A DNA stretch of 64,000 nt, taken from assembly GCA_020638975.1 (NCBI GenBank), contig JACKHN010000002.1, positions 62,001-126,000 of the forward strand, given 5' to 3'. This stretch comes from Planctomycetaceae bacterium (GTDB lineage Bacteria > Planctomycetota > Planctomycetia > Pirellulales > Pirellulaceae). The translations under genes were made by a program, and so were the position numbers. Shown one piece after another: positions 25,532 through 33,864 of this stretch (position 1 is its first letter; every line of letters begins with the position of its first letter). Below the pieces are notes generated by a model. The model searched no databases. It was not told the DNA's origin and saw only the letters and a list, made by a program, of their open reading frames with translations.

Positions 25532-27370
25532 ATGTCGTATTCGCTCGTCTTGCTCAATGGGTCGAATCCCGGTACGACGCTGCGACTCGACGCTGAATCG
25601 GGAGTCGTGACGCTCGGTCGCCACATTTCGAATGACCTACAACTCGACGACGATAAAGCCAGCCGAATGCACGCGAGAATCTTTCTTCGCGGTGATCGCT
25701 GGCATCTTGAAGATTGTGATAGCTTAAACGGCACGCATGTCAATTCGCAGCCAATTGAGCGAAGTCTTCTCGAGCCGGGCGATCTCATTCGTATCGGTGA
25801 TCGCCTAATCCTATTTGTCGACAACGTTTCGGACGAAGAACCCGCCGACGTTCAAACGTCCGTGTTCCGGGCGACAACAATGATGGGCCGACACAAAGAG
25901 ATTCCGCAAGGAGGCGGGCTTGTCGAGGAAAGCGTCAGCGAGTCGATGTCGCGGATCGTACGGGATTCGGCAGTCCTATGTCGATTGGCAAACCTACTAC
26001 ACCAGCATTCGGACGTCGACGTTCTGATTCGTTCGGCGATCGATGCACTTGTCGATGGGATCGATGCTGATTCGGTGTCAGTTTGGCTCGTTGCCGCAGA
26101 CGGTCGATTGCGGTGCACTGGACGATGGGGGGAAGCGGAAGAGAAGCATCTTCTTGCAAGTCTCGCCGTGGAAAAGGGGAAAGCCATTCTGATCGATCAT
26201 GCTGACAGTTCGGCGGGTGATTCCGTGATCGATTCACCGTCTCCGGTCGGCTTGGCGCTGGGTGTGCCGATTCCTGGCCCACAGAGTTGCCGCGGAGCGA
26301 TCGAATGCCATCGCGCGCAAAAACGAGGCCCCTTCTCTCGCAGTGACCTCGATTTCTCCGTCGTTGTTGCGCACCAAGCAGGTTTGGCGTTGGAGAACCT
26401 TGAGCACCGCGAACGTTTGGAACTGGCAAATGCTGAACTGCGGCGTCGCTTGTCGAGCCAGAATCAACTGCTGGGATCTAGCGCCGCGATGAAACGAGTG
26501 GTCGAACAAATTGGCCGCGTCGGGCCGGCCAGTTCGACTGTCCTGATCCTGGGTGAAAGCGGTACAGGCAAAGAGTTAGTCGCTCGTTCGATTCACGATA
26601 TGAGCCGGTATAGTGCTGGACCCTACATCACCGTCAACTGTGCAGCGTTCAGTGAATCGTTGCTTGAGAGTGAACTGTTCGGGCACGAGGTTGGTGCTTT
26701 TACGGGGGCCGATCGTCGCTACATTGGCCAGTTCGAGCGATCACATCGTGGAACCATTTTCCTGGATGAAGTCGGCGAGATGAGTCTTGCCTGTCAAGCG
26801 AAGTTGCTGCGAATTCTCGAAGGCCACCCCTTTCAGCGATTGGGAGGAACCGAAGAGATTAATGTCGACGTACGAATGATCGCGGCCACGCATCGCAATT
26901 TGCCGGAGATGATCGAGCAGCAACGCTTTCGAGAGGACTTGTACTACCGGTTGCGCGTGATCGACATCAAAATGCCGCCGCTCCGTGATCGCGATGAAGA
27001 TGTCATCGAACTCGCCGCGATGTTCGTCGAGTCGTTTCGCAGTCAGATGGGGCGTGGGCCGTTGCGACTCTCGAAGGAGGCGATGGAAGTCCTTCGTTCG
27101 TATCGCTGGCCCGGCAATGTCCGCGAGTTGAAGAACGCGGTGGAACGCGCAGTCGTACTGGGGCAAGGCGAGGAAATGGAAGTGATTGACCTGGGCTTGC
27201 CGACGGTGGCTGCGTCGAATGTCGCGGTTTCCGAAATGATCACGCTCAAGGAAGCCGAAGAACGACACATCAAGTTTGTCCTCGAAAAGTGCGGTGGTAA
27301 CAAAACACAAGCCTGCAAAGTTCTCGGCATCGGTCGCGCCACGTTGTACAGCAAACTGGGGTCGGACTAA
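25532..27370 (+). CDS. FHA-GAF-sigma54 transcriptional activator
   Basis: A 612-residue bacterial enhancer-binding protein. Residues 20-100 form an FHA phosphothreonine-binding domain (G-R-H-I-S-N-D, R-M-H-A-R, L-N-G-T-H-V-N). Residues 145-290 form a GAF-like sensor, and 310-550 the AAA+ domain with Walker A G-E-S-G-T-G-K-E (341-348), the sigma54-contacting G-A-F-T-G-A loop (388-393) and Walker B L-D-E-V-G-E. A Fis-type helix-turn-helix ends the protein (G-N-K-T-Q-A-C-K-V-L-G-I). It drives sigma54-dependent transcription in response to phosphorylation, probably by a Ser/Thr kinase. The ATG at 25532 was chosen because the FHA strand begins there. The targets are unknown. Confidence 0.95.
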   Translation: MSYSLVLLNGSNPGTTLRLDAESGVVTLGRHISNDLQLDDDKASRMHARIFLRGDRWHLEDCDSLNGTHVNSQPIERSLLEPGDLIRIGDRLILFVDNVSDEEPADVQTSVFRATTMMGRHKEIPQGGGLVEESVSESMSRIVRDSAVLCRLANLLHQHSDVDVLIRSAIDALVDGIDADSVSVWLVAADGRLRCTGRWGEAEEKHLLASLAVEKGKAILIDHADSSAGDSVIDSPSPVGLALGVPIPGPQSCRGAIECHRAQKRGPFSRSDLDFSVVVAHQAGLALENLEHRERLELANAELRRRLSSQNQLLGSSAAMKRVVEQIGRVGPASSTVLILGESGTGKELVARSIHDMSRYSAGPYITVNCAAFSESLLESELFGHEVGAFTGADRRYIGQFERSHRGTIFLDEVGEMSLACQAKLLRILEGHPFQRLGGTEEINVDVRMIAATHRNLPEMIEQQRFREDLYYRLRVIDIKMPPLRDRDEDVIELAAMFVESFRSQMGRGPLRLSKEAMEVLRSYRWPGNVRELKNAVERAVVLGQGEEMEVIDLGLPTVAASNVAVSEMITLKEAEERHIKFVLEKCGGNKTQACKVLGIGRATLYSKLGSD

Positions 27371-27430
27371 ACGAGCATCGCCACGTCGGCATGCCCATAA
27401 CTGCAACACCTGTGATCGAGTCTTGCTACG

Positions 27431-28594
27431 TTGTCGAAGCGAAAGATACTCTTCGTGCTAGGATCGCTTGGTGCTGGCGGTGCCGAGCGGCAAGTCTTGC
27501 GAATCTTGAAGCATCTTGACCGTGCGAGATTCGCACCGTTGCTGTACGTCGTAAATCGTGAAGGCGAGTTGCTGGATCAAGTTCCCGCCGATGTGCCCGT
27601 CTTTGCGTATTGGGACAACCGTCGTTATCCTCGGCTGAACTTTCCCGGTCGGATTCTTCTTTCCCAAGCACGAGACCTGGGCCGCGTAATCGATCGTGAG
27701 AAGATTGATCTCGTTTATGATCGTGCTTCACAAATGACGCTGACGGCGTCACTAGCAATGAAAGGGAAGGCGATACCGCGAATGTCGGTTGCCGTGGGCG
27801 AGCCAAGCCGCGATTTTGAGCTGCTTCACGCTCGCTTCTCATTTGCAAAACGCTACCTGTTGCGTCACGCCTATCGATCTGCGAATCAAGTTGTCGGTGT
27901 GTCGGAGGGCGTACGACTAGGCTTGATTCAGTTTTTCAAGTTGCCACCTTCGCAAGTTGTTACTTGTCCGAATCTGTTTGACATTGAACAGATTGATGTG
28001 GCGTCGAACGAGCCGTTTAACAAATATGACGCAGAACGCTTCGAGATTGTCTCCGTGGGACGATTGAGCCCAGAGAAGGGACACATCCATTTGTTGCAAG
28101 CGATGGATCGTCTCGTCAACTCGGAAGATATTTCACAAGTCCGGTTATGGCTCGTAGGGAACGGATCGTCGGACCAGAGACTCCGTGATTTCGTTGATGA
28201 ACATGCCTTGAAAGATCATGTCCGATTTGCGGGCTACCAAGCGAACCCGCTCCCGTTCGTAAAACACGCGCAGCTTTTCTGCTTGCCATCGCTTTATGAA
28301 GGCATGCCGAACGCGTTAATCGAGGCGATGGTATGCGGTGTTCCAGTTGTTTCGACCGATTGCCCGAGCGGTCCGCGTGAAATACTCGGCGATGACGACA
28401 GTTTGGGACGTCTTGTTCCCGGCACCGATGCCGATGCCCTCGCGGCATCAATCCGCGAAATCATCGCCGACTATCCAACGTTCCTTGCCAAGACGACTGC
28501 GGCTCGCCAGCACGTTAGCGACAATTATTCATTGACACGTGGGCTGAAGCGACTCGAGTCGCTCTTCGACGAATTGCTTGTCGGCGATCGTTAA
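27431..28594 (+). CDS. Glycosyltransferase family 4 protein
   Basis: A 387-residue GT-B glycosyltransferase. The N terminus has K-I-L-F-V-L-G-S-L-G-A-G-G-A-E-R-Q, the typical acceptor-domain start. The donor domain contains I-V-S-V-G-R-L-S-P-E-K-G, G-Y-Q-A-N-P-L-P-F and the E-x7-E region within L-P-S-L-Y-E-G-M-P-N-A-L-I-E-A-M. The start is TTG at 27431, since it is the first start codon before the conserved region; no strong ribosome-binding site is seen. It is 60 nt downstream of the FHA-sigma54 gene on the same strand. The likely role is surface polysaccharide or LPS sugar transfer; donor unknown. Confidence 0.9.
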   Translation: MSKRKILFVLGSLGAGGAERQVLRILKHLDRARFAPLLYVVNREGELLDQVPADVPVFAYWDNRRYPRLNFPGRILLSQARDLGRVIDREKIDLVYDRASQMTLTASLAMKGKAIPRMSVAVGEPSRDFELLHARFSFAKRYLLRHAYRSANQVVGVSEGVRLGLIQFFKLPPSQVVTCPNLFDIEQIDVASNEPFNKYDAERFEIVSVGRLSPEKGHIHLLQAMDRLVNSEDISQVRLWLVGNGSSDQRLRDFVDEHALKDHVRFAGYQANPLPFVKHAQLFCLPSLYEGMPNALIEAMVCGVPVVSTDCPSGPREILGDDDSLGRLVPGTDADALAASIREIIADYPTFLAKTTAARQHVSDNYSLTRGLKRLESLFDELLVGDR

Positions 28595-28612
28595 ACGCCG
28601 AATCGATTGTGA

Positions 28613-30649
28613 TTACGCCACTTTCGAAGCGGTCAGTGAGTCGAGTTCGCGACTTAGCTCGTTGAGGTTCCTCGCTGATCCTTCGATCTGCTTGATGGCT
28701 TCGACATTTTGCCGGGCGATGTCATCGATATTGCGGATACCTTCGTTGAGTTGTCTGACGCCGATCGCTTGCTGGTTTGCTGATGCGGCGATTTGAGTGG
28801 CCAGTCGCGCGGAGGCGGCGAGCGCGGATGTCAGCGTGTTGATCGTGTTGCCGGCCTTCGCGATGATCTGACCAGCATCTGACACAGAGTTCGTTCCTTG
28901 TTCCGTCGAGAGGACGGACTTATTCGTCGCTTGTTGAATTTCGTTGAGGATCTGCCGAACTTGGGCCGTCGCCTTCTTCGATTGTTCCGCAAGGGATTTA
29001 ACTTCAGAGGCGACGACCGCGAACCCTTTGCCGTGTTCGCCGGCTCGCGACGCTTCGACAGCCGCATTGAGCGCCAAGACATTTGTCTGTTCCGCGATAT
29101 CGTTCACGGTGGCTGTGATCTCGCCAATGGCCTGAGCACGCTCGGCAAGTGTCAGAATATGCTCTGCGATGGATTCAACTTGCGATTTGACTAAGTTCAT
29201 CGCTTGGACCGAATCCTCGATGGCTTTACGCCCAGCATCCCCAATCTCGCCCGTGCGGCGAGCAGACTCGCTGACTTCGTTCGCGCGGTCGACCGCTTGT
29301 TGAGCCGTTTCGGAGATCTCTTGAGCCGTGGAAACTGTCTGCGAAACCGTCGCTGCCTGCTCATGGGCTCCCGCAGCTTGCTGTGTTGTCGTTGTCAGGA
29401 TCTGGTGGCTTGCTGTGGACAGGCGTTGGACCGCGTCACGGATCGCCTGGAAAAGTCTCTTGCGTTCTTCTTCGGTTTGTTTGCGGAGGCTGATGTCCTG
29501 CATCGTCGCTATCGTAAGCCGTTCGCCAAGATAGTTCATCTCGCTGATGCGAACGGCCAGCGGAATTGTTTGTCCGCTTCTGGTCACGGCTTCGACTTGT
29601 CGCTCGCTCTTGAACGGGGGCGAGTCGTCGGGGCGAATGGTGTGGCTGCTCTGCCATTCTGAGTGTAGGGCGGGGATTAGCTTTGCGATGCTCAATCCAA
29701 CCGCTTCGCCCATCGGAAACCCTAGCAATCCCTCCGCCGACGCGTTGAAGGATTGAATGAGCCCCGTCTCGTTAATCGTGATGATTCCATCGGCCGTCGA
29801 GTTAAGAATCGCTTGAATGCGTTGTTCCTCGACCGAAAGCCGCTCCGTCGCGGCCTGTAGATTAGCAACCATTTGGTTGAACGCCTCTGCCAGTTCGCCG
29901 AGTTCGTCAGCGGAGCGTACTTCGATTCGCTCGGCCAACGCGCTGGCCAGCGAGGAAGTGGACGTATTCGTGGCGATTCTGGCTGCCGTATCGCGCATCG
30001 ACCGGATCGGACGAATAACTCGCCGCATCGTGAAGACACCAAATCCGGCGATGACAAGCGTCAACAAGACGACGACCGCGATGGCATTTCGCGAGGCGGT
30101 GTTGTATTGGTCGTCTGCGGCTTGATAGACACCGTCGGCCTTCGTGATCTTGGCCTGCATCCAAGTCGACAAGTGGTCTTTCACCAATTCAAACTGCCTG
30201 GCTTCGGCGTCAATGGCATTGATGAACGCTTCTTCACGGTAATCCGACAACACCTTACTTACCGTGACATCCTTCAGCGTTTTATAGTTCTCCCAACTAG
30301 CGTTCAAATCTCGGAAGGCAGTGGCCGACGCGTCGTTCTCGGCGATTTGCCAGGTTGCAAAAGTTGCGTCGATCTGCCGGGTCAAGTCAGCCTGCTCCCG
30401 CTCTAACTGGACTTGTAGTTCGCGACTGGGAGCCATCACCATCGTCAACGAGAGCTGTCGCAGTTGATTGAGCGGATTGCCGAGATCCAAGGCGCTCTGC
30501 CGGAAATCAACCGCCGTCCCATGCACTTGTTTGACGTATTCGAAAGTGGACTTTGCATTCCAGATCCCAAAGACTCCCATTCCTCCGATCGCGAGCACGG
30601 GAATTGCCACGAGTAGCACCAACTTGACGAGTACACCTCGGTTGCGCAT
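28613..30649 (-). CDS. Methyl-accepting chemotaxis protein with PAS domain
   Basis: A 678-residue chemoreceptor. It has a first membrane helix (about 8-30), a helical periplasmic four-helix-bundle-like sensor (30-190), a second membrane helix (about 190-210) and HAMP (about 211-275). A PAS domain follows (about 283-395; I-L-N-S-T-A-D-G-I-I-T-I-N), then the long signalling coiled coil, whose hairpin tip reads E-Q-T-N-V-L-A-L-N-A-A-V-E-A-S-R-A-G-E. The ATG at 30649 is chosen with GAGAGGA about 8 nt upstream; an in-frame GTG one codon earlier is the alternative. Translation is coupled to the solute-binding protein gene upstream. It controls CheA, which is not in the window. Confidence 0.93.
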   Translation of the reverse strand: MRNRGVLVKLVLLVAIPVLAIGGMGVFGIWNAKSTFEYVKQVHGTAVDFRQSALDLGNPLNQLRQLSLTMVMAPSRELQVQLEREQADLTRQIDATFATWQIAENDASATAFRDLNASWENYKTLKDVTVSKVLSDYREEAFINAIDAEARQFELVKDHLSTWMQAKITKADGVYQAADDQYNTASRNAIAVVVLLTLVIAGFGVFTMRRVIRPIRSMRDTAARIATNTSTSSLASALAERIEVRSADELGELAEAFNQMVANLQAATERLSVEEQRIQAILNSTADGIITINETGLIQSFNASAEGLLGFPMGEAVGLSIAKLIPALHSEWQSSHTIRPDDSPPFKSERQVEAVTRSGQTIPLAVRISEMNYLGERLTIATMQDISLRKQTEEERKRLFQAIRDAVQRLSTASHQILTTTTQQAAGAHEQAATVSQTVSTAQEISETAQQAVDRANEVSESARRTGEIGDAGRKAIEDSVQAMNLVKSQVESIAEHILTLAERAQAIGEITATVNDIAEQTNVLALNAAVEASRAGEHGKGFAVVASEVKSLAEQSKKATAQVRQILNEIQQATNKSVLSTEQGTNSVSDAGQIIAKAGNTINTLTSALAASARLATQIAASANQQAIGVRQLNEGIRNIDDIARQNVEAIKQIEGSARNLNELSRELDSLTASKVA

Positions 30650-32370
30650 CACTTGTTCCTCTCGTCATAGTTCGTGCGAAGCACTTGCACGGGCTTCGTA
30701 AGCTCTGGGGGGTAGGGTCCCGTCCGTAGCGACCAATGCTGGTCCGTTACTTCAATCTTCCACAAGGGAATGCATGCCATCTTGTAGGGCCGAAAGTGGA
30801 CCTCTTTGTTGATGGCATACACCTTGTTCGGTGTCGGAACAAACAGCATGTATGCTTCATCGTATGCACGTCGCATGATCTTCCGCGAGATCTCGACGAA
30901 TTCTGGATCCGTGATGCGGGCGCGAAACATTTCCTCGATATACCCGTCCATGATTGGATCGGGGAAAATCGTGCTCCAAACATTATGCGTACGATACACG
31001 AAGAATGCGGTGAAGGGATGATTGAAGAACCAGTCGTCATTGCCCCACACCAGCAAGTCCCAAGAAACATCGTTCTCGCCTGCGTTGGTCTGAAGCAGCG
31101 GGCCAAAGATCTCTTTCTCGCTGGGAGTGACGACGATATCGAGCGATACGCCCACTTGCTTCAGCTGAGTTTCGATCCCTCTCCATAGGGCGAGGAATCG
31201 GTCTTGGGTTAGCACCTTCAGCTTCAAACCATGGAGCACCTTCTTCAATTCGCCACGCTTAGTTGGGCTATACGGATCTTCGACTTCGGAATACGACCGC
31301 AAAGATTCAGCCACTTCTCGCACGCCCGGGAAATAGGGCGACGCCATTGTCGGCGACAGGATTCCCTCGCCGTCGAATACGAAATGCAGGAGGTGCTGTT
31401 GGTGGAGTGCTTGATTTAAGGCACGTCGCACTTTCCGTTCCTGGAGACGCGGGTTGCCATTAATCAGATTGAAATGAATCGCGATGTTATCGGTCGAGGG
31501 AGAGCAGAGTAACTTGCTATACGGAGCCAGGATCGTTTCGACTTTATACTCGGGCGGTATCAAGGCGATATCGACTTCGCCTTCGCGATAGAGCACGGCG
31601 TCCTTCGCTTGCTTGGAGTCGAGCTCGGTGTAAACCGTGATGGTCTCAACCTTGGGGTACTCTTTGTTCCAGTAGTAGGGATTGGCTTTTAGAATCGCTA
31701 CCGGTGTCTGACTGTCTCCTTCGATATGTCCTTCCATCAGGATATACGGCCCTAGCCCATACGGTCCCGGTTCAGACAAGTTGGGGCAGGTTGGTTTGCC
31801 ATTCCAGCCGTTCTTGTCGAGATACACCTTTGTGTAGAACTGCATCCAAATCAGATCGTTCATAAAGCAACCGTACTTTTCCGTGAGATGAAAACGCACG
31901 GTAAGGTCATCCACCTTCTCTGCCCGGTCAAAGACTTGGTCGATCTTGCTGTACTTGACGGGTGCGAGTTTGAACGCGTTCATGTTCATGACCACGGCGT
32001 CTGCGTTGAACGGCGTGCCGTCTTGGAATCGAACGCCTTCGCGGAGCTTGAACTCGTAGGTCGTCTCGTCGATCTGTCGATGGGATACCGACATATCGTA
32101 TTCCCAGCCCTGCTCGTTGTCCGACGGTTTGATCAAGGCCGCGTTGATCGAATGCGAGGTATACAAATAGGGCAGGCTCGGAATGAAGACCTTGACGTGA
32201 GAACCTTTGATCAGTTCGGAGTGGGCCCGGTCTGGAGCGTCATCGACGCGCAAAGTCAACGGCTGGATGACCGTGGATTGGGCGTACGCAAGTACACCAG
32301 CGAACCATGTATGCGTCACGAAGATCGCTGCAATCGCGATCTGCCAACTCGGGCGAACCGGACGCCTCAT
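30649..32370 (-). CDS. Family 5 (peptide/nickel-type) extracellular solute-binding protein
   Basis: A 573-residue periplasmic binding protein of the SBP_bac_5 family. A signal peptide (about 1-30, ending L-A-Y-A-Q) is followed by the classic E-F-K-L-R-E-G-V-R-F-Q-D-G-T-P-F-N-A-D-A-V motif, and the C-terminal lobe has a R-K-I-M-R-R-A-Y-D-E-A segment. AAAGGAG precedes the ATG at 32370; a longer frame to 32457 has no such site. The stop overlaps the start of the chemoreceptor gene (TGATG). No ABC permease or ATPase gene is adjacent, so it may feed the receptor, transport through genes elsewhere, or both. Confidence 0.9.
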   Translation of the reverse strand: MRRPVRPSWQIAIAAIFVTHTWFAGVLAYAQSTVIQPLTLRVDDAPDRAHSELIKGSHVKVFIPSLPYLYTSHSINAALIKPSDNEQGWEYDMSVSHRQIDETTYEFKLREGVRFQDGTPFNADAVVMNMNAFKLAPVKYSKIDQVFDRAEKVDDLTVRFHLTEKYGCFMNDLIWMQFYTKVYLDKNGWNGKPTCPNLSEPGPYGLGPYILMEGHIEGDSQTPVAILKANPYYWNKEYPKVETITVYTELDSKQAKDAVLYREGEVDIALIPPEYKVETILAPYSKLLCSPSTDNIAIHFNLINGNPRLQERKVRRALNQALHQQHLLHFVFDGEGILSPTMASPYFPGVREVAESLRSYSEVEDPYSPTKRGELKKVLHGLKLKVLTQDRFLALWRGIETQLKQVGVSLDIVVTPSEKEIFGPLLQTNAGENDVSWDLLVWGNDDWFFNHPFTAFFVYRTHNVWSTIFPDPIMDGYIEEMFRARITDPEFVEISRKIMRRAYDEAYMLFVPTPNKVYAINKEVHFRPYKMACIPLWKIEVTDQHWSLRTGPYPPELTKPVQVLRTNYDERNK

Positions 32371-32506
32371 AACTCGCTCCTTTGCGGGCGCCAGCAAACC
32401 ATGATGCCGCCCATTTTGGCACGTAGAGTACGAGCCATCGACTGTCTTCAATTCCACCTTCCAGCCTAAGCTTGGCGAAATCGCGAGTCAATTCAATTCA
32501 TCGCGA

Positions 32507-32686
32507 GGTAGTGGTACAGTTTGAAATTCCTGAAAGTAGGACGGCCACTCTTGGCCGTCTTTTGTCGGGCAAGAGTGCCCGACTTACGTCAAGAGTGCCC
32601 GACTTACGTCAAGAGTGCCCGACTTACGTCAAGAGTGCCCGGCTTACGTCAAGTGCGCCCGACTTACGGCAAATTGTACCACTACC
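32507..32686. repeat. Hairpin element family C, expanded copy
   Basis: A 180-nt element with 16-bp terminal inverted repeats (GGTAGTGGTACAGTTT at 32507-32522 and AAATTGTACCACTACC at 32671-32686, one mismatch). Inside are two tight hairpins with 4-nt loops: ACGGCCA/TGGCCGT and GTCGGGCA/TGCCCGAC. The terminal parts match the copy at 24207-24294. The middle is expanded by 20-bp tandem units. Confidence 0.85.
32581..32660. repeat. 20-bp tandem repeat array inside element C
   Basis: Four 20-bp units beginning GACTTACGTCAAGAGTGCCC. The first three are identical and the fourth has three substitutions; a fifth partial unit follows. The period is exact and there are no spacers. Confidence 0.9.
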
Positions 32687-32900
32687 CATCGTGGTTCGCG
32701 CAAAGTTCGGGGAAACTTGGCGGCGGTATACGGAACGCCAGTCCTTGGGTCCGACCGTGTGAGGTTCTCGGTGCGAAGGGCAAAGTCGCATGCCTACCGA
32801 TGCCACTGCGCTGGTGTCGTCGATCGATCACTCATTGACGAATGGTTCGTCGTCGATCAGCCGTGAATTGATTCAAAAGTTCCTTCGCGACTCAAGAGCC

Positions 32901-33782
32901 TTAACCGCCCTTGCTCTTGATCGCACGAGCGACCGCTTCTCCCATATCGCCGGGGCTCTGTGCGACGGCGATGCCGGCATCCTCAAGCGCGGCAACCTTT
33001 TCCGCAGCAGTACCTTTGCCGCCGGAGATAATCGCGCCGGCGTGCCCCATGCGTTTTCCGGGAGGTGCCGTGCGACCAGCAATGAAAGCAGCGACGGGCT
33101 TCGTAACGTGTTCCTTTACAAAGGCTGCTGCTTCTTCCTCCGCAGTACCGCCGATCTCTCCGATCATCAGAATCGCTTCGGTCGCTGGGTCGGCTTCATA
33201 TAGTTTGAAGAGATCGATAAACGAAGTGCCAACGATCGGGTCGCCACCGAGTCCGACGCAAGTAGTCTGGCCGAGCCCCATGCTCGATGTTTGCCAGACG
33301 GCTTCATAAGTGAGCGTGCCGCTGCGGCTCATGACGCCGACCTTGCCTGCCTTATGAATGTAGCCCGGCATGATGCCGATTTTGCATTCGTTCGATGTAA
33401 TGACTCCAGGGCAATTCGGACCGATCAGGACGGAGTCGCTTCTGCGTACGATCTCGTATACGCGAACCATGTCCAAAACAGGAACACCTTCCGTGATCGC
33501 GACGATGGTTTTGATGCCGGCATCGATCGCTTCGAGGATCGCGTCGGCCGTGAACGGGGCGGGCACGAAGATCATCGTGGCATCAGCACCAGTTTGCTCG
33601 ACGGCTTCCGCGACCGTGTCGAAGACCGGCTTGCCGAGAACAACTTCGCCGCCCTTGCCTGGCGTAACACCGCCAACCAAGTTCGTGCCGTACTCGAGGC
33701 AGTTCTTCGAGTGGAACTCACCGGCTTTTCCAGTAATTCCTTGACAGATCAATCGCGTGTCTTTATTTACCAGAATGCTCAT
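32901..33782 (-). CDS. sucD: Succinyl-CoA ligase, alpha subunit
   Basis: A 293-residue alpha subunit that with SucC interconverts succinyl-CoA and succinate in the TCA cycle. The CoA-binding N-terminal domain starts M-S-I-L-V-N-K-D-T-R-L-I-C-Q-G-I-T-G-K. The active-site histidine that is phosphorylated lies in the M-G-H-A-G-A-I motif, and the G-P-N-C-P-G and S-R-S-G-T-L-T-Y-E segments are conserved. It lies 82 nt downstream of sucC, separated by the palindrome at 33802-33851. Cytoplasmic; nothing unusual. Confidence 0.97.
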   Translation of the reverse strand: MSILVNKDTRLICQGITGKAGEFHSKNCLEYGTNLVGGVTPGKGGEVVLGKPVFDTVAEAVEQTGADATMIFVPAPFTADAILEAIDAGIKTIVAITEGVPVLDMVRVYEIVRRSDSVLIGPNCPGVITSNECKIGIMPGYIHKAGKVGVMSRSGTLTYEAVWQTSSMGLGQTTCVGLGGDPIVGTSFIDLFKLYEADPATEAILMIGEIGGTAEEEAAAFVKEHVTKPVAAFIAGRTAPPGKRMGHAGAIISGGKGTAAEKVAALEDAGIAVAQSPGDMGEAVARAIKSKGG

Positions 33783-33801
33783 CGTCTTTGCTTTCGAATA
33801 G

Positions 33802-33851
33802 TAGGGTGGGCTGTGCCCACCATTCGTACTTGGTGGGCATCGCCCACCCTA
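33802..33851. repeat. GTGGGC palindrome between sucC and sucD
   Basis: A 50-nt sequence with 10-bp terminal inverted repeats, TAGGGTGGGC (33802-33811) and GCCCACCCTA (33842-33851). Inner GCCCACCA/TGGTGGGC arms pair as a second, nested inverted repeat. It occupies most of the 82-nt gap between two cotranscribed genes. Similar GTGGGC palindromes flank the element at 48.1 kb. Confidence 0.75.
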
Positions 33852-33864
33852 TGAAACTCCGGCG

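Larger units (their letters stand above)
32371..32900. other. Intergenic region between SBP gene and sucD
   Basis: About 530 nt. The first 136 nt carry the SBP leader and promoter, 32507-32686 is repeat element C2, and 32687-32900 has no convincing feature before the sucD stop. Confidence 0.6.

Noticed and set aside
32581..32660. CRISPR-like array
   Set aside because: The 20-bp units repeat directly with no spacers, and no cas genes are present.
32790..33203. Plus-strand frame starting before sucD
   Set aside because: The first 35 codons look plausible, but the rest runs antisense to sucD and no ribosome-binding site stands out.
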